Source of the DNA: JAHQVI01 sp963727575 | GTDB lineage: Bacteria; Pseudomonadota; Alphaproteobacteria; Rhizobiales; Rhodomicrobiaceae | Assembly (NCBI GenBank): GCA_963727575.1 | Contig: CAVSIA010000035.1 | Location: forward strand, 1-64,000 | Direction of reading: 5' to 3' | Length of the DNA: 64,000 nucleotides | Shown: positions 56,217-64,000 of the stretch, in pieces | How the letters are laid out: the number at the start of each line of letters is the position of its first letter | Position numbering within the stretch: the stretch's first letter is position 1 | Program-made: the position numbers and the translations under genes | The notes under the pieces: model-generated | What the model was told of the DNA's origin: nothing | Databases searched by the model: none | The model's input: only the letters and a program-made list of their open reading frames with translations

Positions 56217-56900
56217 GTGGAACTGAGGCTGATTATCGAAGGTCGTGCGGGCGTCATCGAGCGCACCGTATTTGTCGGAAGGCTGGTGATCGCGGGCTGG
56301 GCGGCACGCGACAAGGAAGGCCAGGAGCATCACATCCAGGAATTGGAGGCGCTCGGTGTCGCGCGGCCGAAGACGACGCCGACCTATTATCGCGTCTCCG
56401 CCAGCCGCCTCAGCACCGCGCCCCTGGTGGAGACGATCGGGGTGGCGTCCAGCGGCGAGGTGGAGCCCGTGCTGATCGCCTCGGACGGCGCGCTCTATGT
56501 CGGCGTCGGATCGGACCACACCGACCGCGAGGTCGAAGCCTACGGCATCACCGTCTCGAAACAGATGTGCGACAAGCCGATCTCGGCGGTGTTCTGGCCC
56601 TATGAGGAGGTCGCCGAACACTGGGACCGCCTGATGCTGCGCAGCTATGCCACGATCCACGGCGAGCGCGTGCTCTATCAGGAAGGGCCGGTGTCGAAGC
56701 TGCTGGCGCCGCGCGACCTGATTGCCGGCTTCGGCAAAGGTGAAACGCTGGCTGACGATACGGTGATGTTCTGCGGCACGCTGCCGGCGATCGGCGGTAT
56801 CAGGACGGCGTCGCGCTTCGAAGGCGAGCTGGAAGACCCGATTCTCGACCGCAGCATCCATTTCGAATATGACGTGGCGACGCTGCCGATCCTCGGCTGA
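56217..56900 (+). CDS. DUF2848-family protein
   Basis: 227 residues, GTG start at 56217. The typical DUF2848 features are present: VIAGWAARDKEGQEHHIQELEALGV (as AGWAARD and HHIQELEALGV), RPKTTPTYYRVSASRLST, SSGEVEPVLI, GSDHTDREVEAYGI, KQMCDKP and HWDRLMLRSYATI. The fold is like fumarylacetoacetate hydrolase. The family occurs with transporters and hydro-lyases in catabolic clusters. Its reaction is not known. Confidence 0.85.
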   Translation: MELRLIIEGRAGVIERTVFVGRLVIAGWAARDKEGQEHHIQELEALGVARPKTTPTYYRVSASRLSTAPLVETIGVASSGEVEPVLIASDGALYVGVGSDHTDREVEAYGITVSKQMCDKPISAVFWPYEEVAEHWDRLMLRSYATIHGERVLYQEGPVSKLLAPRDLIAGFGKGETLADDTVMFCGTLPAIGGIRTASRFEGELEDPILDRSIHFEYDVATLPILG

Positions 56901-57024
56901 ACGGATCGCAAAACCGTCCTGCACCTGATGACCGGGCGGCCCGCGCCCGTCGGCCGATACCGCTTTCCCCGCCGGCGGCAATCCCCTAGTCTGGCTTCAT
57001 GGCCAATCGTTTTCGCGCTACCGA

Positions 57025-57975
57025 ATGCCTCCGATGAGCATGACGCTCGACCAGCTCAAGACCTTCCTGTGGGTGGCGCGGCTTGGCGGCGTTCGGCGCG
57101 CGGCCGAGCAGATGAACCTCTCGCAGCCGGCCGTCTCGGCGCGCATCGCGGCGCTTGAAGAGGCGGTTAAAGGGCAGCTTTTCGAGCGCGGTCCCGGCGG
57201 TGTGGCGCTGACCAAGAAGGGCCAGATGCTGCTTGCCCATGCCGAACGGATCGCGCTGTCGCTCGAGCAGATCCGCGAGGAGGTGATCGAACCGGACCAT
57301 CTCGAAGACCTCCTCCGCATCGGGGTCGCCGAGACCATCGCCCAATCCTGGCTCACCGATCTCTTGACGCGTCTCAGCAAGACCTATCCGCGGCTCGGCG
57401 TCGAGGTGTCCGTCGACATCTCGCTCAATCTGCGCGAGGGGCTGTTGTCGCGCGCCTTCGATCTGGCGCTGCTGATGGGGCCGGTGTCGGAATTCACCAT
57501 CGACAACATCGCGCTGCCGCCGTTCGAGGTCGGCTGGTTCAAGGCCGCCTCCCGCCGCGAGGTCAATCTGGCGACGATGCCGGTGATCTCCTATGCGCGC
57601 AACACCCGGCCCTATCGCGAGCTGCGCGCCGAGCTGACCGAGCGTCACGGTCCGGGCGTGCGGATCTTTCCGACCAGCTCGCTGATGGCCGGCTTTCAGA
57701 TGGTGGCCGCCGATATCGGGGTGGCCGTGCTGCCGCGGGCGGTGGCGGGCGTCTATCTGACGGCGGGGCAGATCCGCGAGTTCGATCCCGGCTGGCAGCC
57801 GGGCGCGCTGCATTTCACTGCGTCCTATCTCGGCGAATCCCGCAACTTCATCGCAGCGAAGGCGGCGCAGATCGCGCTGGAGGTGGCCGGACGCCATGCG
57901 GCGGCAACGGCGCGCGGCGATGCCCGGACCCGCAGCGCATCGGCACGTCAGGGTGATCACAATTCTCGATCATAA
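57025..57975 (+). CDS. LysR-family transcriptional regulator
   Basis: 316 residues. Winged helix: MTLDQLKTFLWVARLGGVRR, NLSQPAVSARIAALEEAV, FERGPGGVALTKKGQ. The effector domain follows (LLRIGVAETIAQSWLTDLL). The start could be 57025 (PPMSMTLD) or 57037. It lies before the hydro-lyase, TRAP and molybdenum-hydroxylase genes and is the best candidate regulator of that block; it is on the same strand, which is less usual for LysR. Confidence 0.9.
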   Translation: MPPMSMTLDQLKTFLWVARLGGVRRAAEQMNLSQPAVSARIAALEEAVKGQLFERGPGGVALTKKGQMLLAHAERIALSLEQIREEVIEPDHLEDLLRIGVAETIAQSWLTDLLTRLSKTYPRLGVEVSVDISLNLREGLLSRAFDLALLMGPVSEFTIDNIALPPFEVGWFKAASRREVNLATMPVISYARNTRPYRELRAELTERHGPGVRIFPTSSLMAGFQMVAADIGVAVLPRAVAGVYLTAGQIREFDPGWQPGALHFTASYLGESRNFIAAKAAQIALEVAGRHAAATARGDARTRSASARQGDHNSRS

Positions 57976-58057
57976 CCGAAAGAAAATTACAATTTGACGT
58001 GATGGCCGGCGGCCAGCACCTTGGAAAAGCTTAAGGAAAGATCGACTGGACCCGATC

Positions 58058-58894
58058 ATGGCAGCTGATGCGCCGACCACCCATGCCGAACTCCGCAAGG
58101 CTCCGGTTCCCGCGGTGCGCGCCGCGATCCGGGACGGCCGCTATGTCCGGCACACGGCCGGCCTCGCCGATGGGCGGCTGCAATGCAACGTCGTCATCCT
58201 GCCCGAAGCCTTCGCCCTCGATTTCATGCGCTACTGCCAGCGCAACCCCAAGCCCTGTCCGCTGGTCGGCGTTTCCGATACCGGCGACCCGATGATGCGC
58301 ACGCTTGGCGCCGACATCGACATCCGCACCGACGTGCCGCTCTACAATGTGTATCGCGACGGCGTGCTCGCCGAGCAGATGACCGGCATCGGCGACATCT
58401 GGCGCGGCGATATGGTCGCCTTCGCTCTCGGCTGCTCGTTCACCTTCGAGCGCGCGCTGGCCGCGGCGGGCATTCCGCTGCGCCATGTCGAGCGCGACAC
58501 CACGGTGCCGATGTTCCGCACGACGATCGACACCGTGCCCGCCGGCCCGTTTTCGGGCGGCATGGTCGTTTCGATGCGCCCTGTCCCCGCCGCCGACGTC
58601 GAGCGCACCGTCGCGATCAGCAGCCGCTACCCGCTTGCCCATGGCGGCCCGGTGCAGGTCGGCTCGCCCGACGCCATCGGCATCGACGATATCGACCGCC
58701 CCGACTGGGGCGATCCGACGCCGATCGAGCCCGGCGAGGTGCCGCTGTTCTGGGGCTGTGGCGTGACGCCGCAAAATGCCATCATGCAGGCGCGCCCGCC
58801 GATCTGCATCACCCATGCGCCCGGCGCGATGCTCATCACCGACGTCGATGAAAGCGCCGAAATCCCGATCCTCACCGCGACTGCCGTACGATAG
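58058..58894 (+). CDS. Putative hydro-lyase (DUF1445 / D-glutamate cyclase-like)
   Basis: 278 residues. The family signature is clear: AAIRDGRYVRHTAGLADGRLQCNVVILPEAFALDFMRYCQRNPKPCPLV (in parts: TAGLADGRLQCNVVILPE, DFMRYCQRNPKPCPLVGV), then DIRTDVPLYNVYRDG, GMVVSMRP, PFWGCGVTPQNAI-type end (LFWGCGVTPQNAIMQA, THAPGAMLITD). Relatives include human D-glutamate cyclase and bacterial hydro-lyases. Its substrate here may be the compound taken up by the adjacent TRAP transporter (inference). AGGAGA of the next gene follows its stop. Confidence 0.88.
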   Translation: MAADAPTTHAELRKAPVPAVRAAIRDGRYVRHTAGLADGRLQCNVVILPEAFALDFMRYCQRNPKPCPLVGVSDTGDPMMRTLGADIDIRTDVPLYNVYRDGVLAEQMTGIGDIWRGDMVAFALGCSFTFERALAAAGIPLRHVERDTTVPMFRTTIDTVPAGPFSGGMVVSMRPVPAADVERTVAISSRYPLAHGGPVQVGSPDAIGIDDIDRPDWGDPTPIEPGEVPLFWGCGVTPQNAIMQARPPICITHAPGAMLITDVDESAEIPILTATAVR

Positions 58895-58904
58895 GAGATT
58901 TTAT

Positions 58905-59946
58905 ATGAAACGCACACTGACATTTGCATTGGCCGGCGCTGATCTGTGCCGGCCCCGCTGCCGCGGAGGAATTGTCCGTCGTCGGAAGCTGGAGCAGCCT
59001 GCCGCTGCACAAGCAATACGAGACGCCGTTCTGGAGCAAGATCCTGCCGGAGGATTCCGGCGGCAAGCTCACCGCGAAGCTGACGACGCACGACCAGATG
59101 GGCATCGGTCCGGGCGACGTGTTCCGGATGCTCGGCGACCATGTGTTCGACGTCGCGGCGACGGTGGGCGACTATGCGGTGGCCGACGCGCCGGCGCTCG
59201 AAGGGCTCGACGTGCCGCTGATCGCCACGACCGCCGACGCGGCCAAGAAGATGGTCGATGCCGCCCGGCCGATGGTCGAGGAGATCTTCGAGAAGCAGTT
59301 CAAATCCAAGGTTCTCGCCATCGCGCCCTATCCGCCGCAGGTCGTGTTCTGCAATGCCAAGATCGGCTCGCTCGACGATCTGAAGGGCAAGAAGATCCGC
59401 GCCTCGGGGCGCATGACGGCGAAATTCCTCGAAGCGCTCGGCGCCGAGGGCGTCAATATCAGCTTCTCCGAAGTGCCCGGCGCGTTGCAGCGCGGCGTGG
59501 TCGATTGCGCGGTGACGGGCGCGGGCTCGGGCTACAATGCCGGATGGTGGGAGGTCTCCACCCATCTGATGACGCTGCCGCTCGGCGGCTGGGACCCGGT
59601 GGTCACGGCGATCAATCTGGAGAGCCTGGAACAGGACTCGGCCAAGGAAGAGCAGGAGCATGCTGCAGAAGCAGATCACCGAGAAGTTCGAGAAGCCCGC
59701 CTGGGACTGCCGCGCAGGGCGCGCTCAAGACCGACGTCGCCTGCCTGACGGGGAACGGCGATTGCCCGCGGCGAGAAGCGCAAGATGACCCTGGTCGAGC
59801 CGACCGATGCGGATACCAAGAAGGCGCGCGAGATCCTCATCAGCACCGTGCTTCCCGACTGGGCCTCGCGCGCGGGCAAGGAATCGGCGCAGCAATGGAA
59901 CGACAGCGTCGGCAAGGTAACGGGCGTTACCATTCCGCTGAATTGA
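58905..59946 (+). CDS. dctP: TRAP transporter substrate-binding protein (DctP), frameshifted
   Basis: Periplasmic solute receptor, about 348 residues if repaired. AGGAGATT fixes the ATG at 58905. The signal peptide (RTLTFALAGA) is broken by a missing pair of bases near 58941; it continues as LICAGPAAAEELSVVGSW. DctP landmarks: DVFDVAATVGDYAV-type segment, LAIAPYPPQVVFCNA, LDDLKGKKIRASGRMTAKFLE and FSEVPGALQRGVVDCAVTG (Arg that binds the carboxylate). A second break near 59640 and further small ones are followed by AQGALKTDVACLTGNGDC and ILISTVLPDWASRAGK to the TGA at 59944. Sits first in a TRAP operon. Confidence 0.85.
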
Positions 59947-60018
59947 CCCGGCAAGAAGCCGTCCGCACCGAACGCGGGCGGCTTCTCCTGACGTCAAGCG
60001 AAGCAAGAGGTGGGCCTT

Positions 60019-60569
60019 ATGATCGAAGCGGTCGCAACGTGGGTCCGGCGTCTGAACGATTTGGCGGCGGTCGTCATCGGCGTCGCCCTCCTCGCCACGG
60101 TCGTCTTCATCCTGACCGAGATCGCCGTGCGCCAGTTCGGCGGCTCGCTCGGCGGCACGGACGAAATCTCCGGCTACGTCATGGCGGGCGTGACGAGCTG
60201 GGGCATGGCCTATGCGCTCACCTCCCTGTCGCATGTCCGCATCGATCTCGCCCGTCTCCGGCTCCAGCCGATCGGGCCGGGCGATGCTCGACATCCTCGC
60301 CATGCTGGCGCTGACGGCGACCGCGCTCGTCATCGCCGTGCAGACGTGGCCGGTGCTGTCCAAGACGCTGCAAAGCGGAGCGCACGCAAACACGCCGCTG
60401 GAGACGCCGCTTGTGGATTCCGCAGGTGATCTGGTGGTCGGGCTGGATCTGGTTCGCGATCTCGGCGTCGGCGCTGCTGATCTGCGCGGTGGTGCTGCTG
60501 ATGCGCCGCGAGCTGGATAAGGTGGACGCGCTGATCGGCGTCGGCCGCTCCGAGGATCAAGAGCTATGA
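60019..60569 (+). CDS. dctQ: TRAP transporter small permease (DctQ), frameshifted
   Basis: About 183 residues and four membrane helices if two extra G bases (near 60277 and 60414) are dropped. Pieces: MIEAVATWVRRLNDLAAVVIG, AVRQFGGSLGGTDEISGY (the typical short DctQ motif), MAYALTSLSHVRIDL; then AMLDILAMLALTATALVIAV; then WIPQVIWWSGWIWFAISA and RELDKVDALIGVG. GAGGTG precedes the ATG. The stop TGA overlaps the ATG of dctM. Confidence 0.82.
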
Positions 60570-61850
60570 TCTGCGTATCTGTCCGGCGGCCTGCTGATCC
60601 TGCTTGTCGCTGTCGATCCCGGTCGGCATCGTGCTGTTCCTGCTCGGCTTCGGCGTCGACACCTTCTTCAGCGCCTTCCCGCTGATGCGCGGCCTCGGCC
60701 AGGTGCTCTGGTCGTCCTCGAACAGCTCGACGCTGATCGCGATCCCGTTCTTCGTGCTGCTCGGCGAAATCCTCGTGCGCAGCGGCATCGCCGAGCGCAC
60801 CTACGCCGCGCTCGACGCCTGGGTGTCGTGGCTGCCCGGCGGGCTGATCCACGCCAATATCGGCACGGCAACGATGTTCGCCGCCACCTCGGGCTCTTCG
60901 GTCGCCACCGCCGCGACCGTCGCCACCGTCGCCATGCCGCAGGCGGAGCGGCTCGGCTACGATCCGCGGCTGTTCTCCGGCGCCATCGCCGCGGGCGGCA
61001 CGCTCGGCATCCTGATCCCGCCCTCGATCAACCTGATCGTCTACGGCTTCCTCACCGAAACATCGATCCCGCAGCTTTTCCTCGCCGGCCTGCTGCCGGG
61101 ACTGCTTCTGGCGCTGAGCTTCATGGCGGTGACGGCGCTGCTGTGCACATGGTGGCCGCAGCTCGGCGGGCCGGGGCGGCGCAGCAGTTGGGCGGAGAAG
61201 CGCGACGGGCCTCGTGCAACTTATCCCGATCATCGTCCTGTTCGGCGCCATCGTCGGCTCGATCTATGCGCGGCTGGGCGACGCCGACCGAAGCGGCGGC
61301 CGTCGGCGTGGCGATCGCCTTCGTCATCGCCGCATTCAACGGCGGCATCGGCCTCGCCATGATCGCGGGGAGCCTCCGCGGCACAGTGCGCATCACCGCG
61401 ATGATCATGCTGGTCGTCACCGGCGCCTATTTCCTCAACTTCACGCTGACCGCCGCCGGGCTCGGCCGCGCGCTTCAGGAGTTCATCGGTGGCCTCGGCC
61501 TCAGCCCGCTGTCGACGCTGCTCGCCATCGTCGGCCTTTACATCGTGCTCGGCTTCTTCATCGAGACGCTGTCGCTGATGGTCGCCACCATCCCGATCGT
61601 CGTGCCGATCATCACGGGCCTCGGTTATGACAAAGTCTGGTTCGGCGTGCTGATGATCCTGCTTGTCGAGATGGCGCTGATCACGCCGCCGGTCGGGCTC
61701 AACCTCTATGTGGTGCACGGCGCGCGGCGCTCCGGCAGCCTGACCGAAGTCATGGTCGGCTGCATTCCGTATGTGGTTGTAATGCTTCTGATGGTGGCCG
61801 CGCTGATCGTCGTGCCGGACATCGCGCTGTTTCTTCCGCATACGCTCTGA
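60566..61850 (+). CDS. dctM: TRAP transporter large permease (DctM), frameshifted
   Basis: Large membrane subunit, about 430 residues with 12 helices if repaired. Start ATG 60566 overlaps the dctQ stop. Pieces: SIPVGIVLFLLGFGVDTFFS, LIAIPFFVLLGEILVRSGIAERTY, the DctM signature GTATMFAATSGSSVATAATV and GGTLGILIPPSINLIVYGFL. Near 61208 and 61290 the frame moves; it continues as IAFVIAAFNGGIGLAM, IETLSLMVATIPIVVPII and LVEMALITPPVGLNLYVVHG. Indels near 60605, 61208 and 61290. Expected substrates for DctP-type TRAP systems are carboxylates. Confidence 0.85.
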
Positions 61851-61988
61851 CCGGCGCGCCGGGGCCTGTCCGTGCTGGCGGTATTGCACCGCCTTGTGCT
61901 TCATGCGAAATCATACCCCTTTTTCATTCCGCCTTCCGACCCCATCTGAAAGCGTTGATGTGTACCCGAAGGCAATCGAGGGTAATTT

Positions 61989-62579
61989 ATGAGCGAAACG
62001 GTAACCGACACCAGCGGCCTCGCGGAACCATCCGGCCGAGGCCAGACGTCCCCCCACCCAGACCTGCGAACCGCCCAGATCCAGCTGACAATCAATGGAA
62101 CCGAGTACAGCGCAAGCGCCGATGTCCGGACTTCGTTGCTCGACCTTTTGCGCGAGCATCTGCACCTGACGGGTGCCAAGAAGGGCTGCGACCACGGCCA
62201 GTGTGGCGCTTGCACTGTGCTCGTCAACGGCCGGCGGATCAATGCCTGCCTCACGCTGGCGGTCATGCATGAGGGCGACGAGATCGTCACCATCGAGGGC
62301 CTCGGTACGCCCGATGCGCTGCATCCGCTGCAGCAGGCATTTCTGCATCACGACGCCTTCCAGTGCGGTTATTGCACGCCGGGGCAGATTTGTTCCGCCG
62401 CCGGAATGATCGAGGAGGCGCGGCAAGGCTGGCCCAGCCATGTCAGCGAGACGCTCGACGGCGCGTCGGTGCTGACCGACGCGGAGATTTCCGAGCGCAT
62501 GAGCGGCAATATCTGCCGCTGCGCGGCCTATCCGAATATCGTCGATGCGATACGCGACGTGGCGGGAGAGCGCGAATGA
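61989..62579 (+). CDS. [2Fe-2S] subunit of a molybdenum hydroxylase
   Basis: 196 residues, small iron-sulfur subunit of the xanthine dehydrogenase/aldehyde oxidoreductase family, PaoA-like in size but without a Tat signal. The N-terminal plant-type ferredoxin part shows CDHGQCGACTVLVNGRRINAC; the C-terminal part shows QCGYCTPGQICSA and GNICRCAAYPNIVDAIRD. All eight cluster Cys are present. Its TGA overlaps the ATG of the FAD subunit (ATGA), so the three subunits are one operon. Confidence 0.92.
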   Translation: MSETVTDTSGLAEPSGRGQTSPHPDLRTAQIQLTINGTEYSASADVRTSLLDLLREHLHLTGAKKGCDHGQCGACTVLVNGRRINACLTLAVMHEGDEIVTIEGLGTPDALHPLQQAFLHHDAFQCGYCTPGQICSAAGMIEEARQGWPSHVSETLDGASVLTDAEISERMSGNICRCAAYPNIVDAIRDVAGERE

Positions 62580-63569
62580 AGAGCTTCGATTACACCCGCG
62601 CCGAAACGCCCGACGCCGCCGTTGCTGAGGGCGGAACGGCCGCGACCCGTTTCATCGCCGGCGGCACCAATCTGCTCGACCTGATGAAGCTGGAGATCGA
62701 GACGCCCGACAAGCTGATCGACATCAGCCGCCTCGCCTTGCGCGATATCGCCGATACCGCAGATGGCGGGCTATCGATCGGCGCGCTTGCGCTCAACAGC
62801 GATCTTGCCGCCGATGAGCGCGTGCGCAGCCGTTATCCGGTGCTGTCGCGCGCGCTGCTTGCCGGGGCGTCCGGCCAGCTCCGCAACAAGGCGACGACTG
62901 GCGGCAACCTGCTGCAACGCACCCGCTGCAATTACTTCTACGACACGGCGGCGGCCTGTAATAAGCGTCAGCCGGGCGCCGGATGTGCCGCGCTCGGCGG
63001 CTTCAACCGCAATCACGCCGTCCTCGGCGTCAGCGAGCATTGCCTCGCCGCGCACCCCTCGGATATGGCCGTCGCCATGCGCGTGCTCGACGCGGTGATC
63101 CTCACGCTGAAGGCGGACGGCAGCCGGCGGCGCATCGCCATCGCCGACTTCTATCGTCTGCCCGGCGATACGCCGCAGGTCGAGACCCTGCTCGATCCGG
63201 GCGAGCTGATCACCCATGTGGAGTTGCCGCCGCCGCCGAGGGGCCGGCAGCTTTACCGCAAGGTGCGCGACCGCGCCTCTTACGCCTTCGCGCTGGTGTC
63301 CGTCGCCGGGATCGTCGCCGTCGAAAATCGCAGGATCGCATCCGCAGCGCTCGCCTTCGGGCGGACTGGCGCCGATGCCCTGGCGCGATGCAGCGGTGGA
63401 ACAGGCACTGGTCGACAAAGCACCGTCTACGGAGGTTTTTACCGCTGCCGCCGACGTGCTTCTGGCAAATGCCAGGGGCCACGGCTCGAACGATTTCAAA
63501 ATTCCGCTCACCCGGCGCACGCTGATTGCCTGCCTGCGCGAGCTGACCGCTTCGGGAGTTGCCGCATGA
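62576..63569 (+). CDS. FAD-binding subunit of a molybdenum hydroxylase (PaoB-like), one frameshift
   Basis: About 330 residues. Flavin motifs: RFIAGGTNLLDLMKLEIETP and LLAGASGQLRNKATTGGNLLQ. Then a Cys-rich insert (RTRCNYFYD, AAACNKRQPGAGCAALGG, SEHCLAAHPSDMAVA): four Cys at about residues 118, 127, 136 and 156, which in PaoB-type proteins hold an extra [4Fe-4S] cluster. An extra base near 63361 (TTCGGGCGGACTGG) shifts the frame; the rest (LAPMPWRDAAVEQALV ... IPLTRRTLIACLREL) ends at TGA 63567-63569, overlapping the next ATG. Probably a consensus error. Confidence 0.88.
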
Positions 63570-64000
63570 CCGAGCTGACCGCAAGCGTAGCCATGAATGA
63601 GCCGTCCGAGCGCGATCTGCTCGACCGCGGCGAAGACGGTCCGGTCGGCAAGCCGGTCGACCGCGTGGAAGGGCCGGAGAAAGTCACGGGCCGCGCCCGC
63701 TATGCCTATGAGCAGCCGACTGAAAATGTCGCCTATGGCTATGTGCTGAGCGCCGAGATCGGCCGCGGCCGCATCGCCGGTCTCGACGCCGAAGCCGCGC
63801 GCACCGCGCCAGGCGTGGTCGCCGTCATCGTCGATCCGCCGCTTGTGGCGATGGATGGCGCCGGAGGTTTCGACCCGCCGGGCCTGCCGCGCCGCCTGCC
63901 GGAAATCGAGCATTACGGGCAGGTCATCGGCCTTGTCGTCGCGGAGAGCTTCGAGGCGGCCCGCGCCGCCGCACATCTGGTCAAGGTCGACTACACGGTC
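63566..64000 (+). CDS. Molybdopterin-binding subunit of a molybdenum hydroxylase, partial
   Basis: First 145 residues of the large catalytic subunit (XdhA/PaoC-like), cut off by the window end. Recognisable: VGKPVDRVEGPEKVTGRARYAYE, AYGYVLSAEIGRGRIAGLDAEA, and GQVIGLVVAESFEAARAAAHLVKVDY, the first part of the aldehyde oxidase/xanthine dehydrogenase a/b hammerhead domain. ATG at 63566 overlaps the FAD-subunit stop. The active-site Glu and the Mo-cofactor part lie outside the window. Confidence 0.9.
   Translation, partial: MTELTASVAMNEPSERDLLDRGEDGPVGKPVDRVEGPEKVTGRARYAYEQPTENVAYGYVLSAEIGRGRIAGLDAEAARTAPGVVAVIVDPPLVAMDGAGGFDPPGLPRRLPEIEHYGQVIGLVVAESFEAARAAAHLVKVDYTV

Noticed and set aside
1..64000. 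CRISPR array or rRNA genes
   Set aside because: No regularly spaced short repeats and no ribosomal RNA-like stretches were noticed.

Overview
The window is 64 kb of high-GC DNA, most likely from an alphaproteobacterium of the order Hyphomicrobiales (Rhizobiales) or a close relative. This is inferred from the hrcA-grpE pair, GluQRS, a TraR/DksA-type zinc protein, many paired RND pumps, TRAP transport, and IS families (IS91 with integrase, IS1380, IS630, IS481, IS110) common in that group. No rRNA or CRISPR array was seen. One tRNA gene, tRNA-Val(TAC), lies at 25.73 kb.

Layout. (1) 0.4-7.8 kb is a mobile-element and decay zone: an IS91-type remnant with its own tyrosine recombinase, an HU-like protein, a RecD-like helicase pseudogene, a small ribbon-helix-helix protein, then an IS630 element inserted exactly into the CTAG target duplication of an IS1380 element. 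(2) 7.8-25.6 kb is mostly chromosomal: an FMN-dependent hydroxyacid oxidase, a DksA-like protein, a very large TPR/GT41/methyltransferase fusion, hrcA-grpE, phosphatidylserine synthase, GluQRS, an esterase, a DenD-like dehydrogenase, a 5'-nucleotidase, an SLC13-type transporter, a cold-shock gene and a histidine-rich membrane hydroxylase. (3) 25.7-33.3 kb is an integrated element beside tRNA-Val: a serine recombinase whose last codons run antisense into the tRNA, a coupled small gene, an unknown cargo gene, an IS481 element broken by a second IS1380 copy and by an IS110 element, and a ParE-type toxin-antitoxin pair. (4) 33.4-36.4 kb is a remnant of an RNA-repair locus: a C-terminally truncated Ro60/TROVE gene (rsr) preceded by a good sigma-54 promoter and divergent from its activator gene rtcR. 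No rtcB/rtcA is present. (5) 36.4-55 kb holds a 5'-truncated hybrid histidine kinase, a LysR gene divergent from a hydrolase-like gene with an altered catalytic motif, two RND efflux systems, and small detoxification/regulator genes (HxlR, MarR, VOC, cyclase). (6) 55-64 kb holds arylamine N-acetyltransferase, a DUF2848 protein, LysR, a DUF1445 hydro-lyase, a TRAP transporter (dctPQM) and a three-subunit molybdenum hydroxylase that runs off the window end. It reads as a catabolic block for an organic acid or aromatic compound (inference).

A strong overall pattern is the large number of single-base frameshifts in genes that should be intact (hrcA, the TPR fusion, cspA, both RND permeases, all three TRAP genes, the FAD subunit). 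Many look like consensus errors rather than biology. Where the reading frame can be followed across the shift, one entry covers the whole gene and the break is noted.
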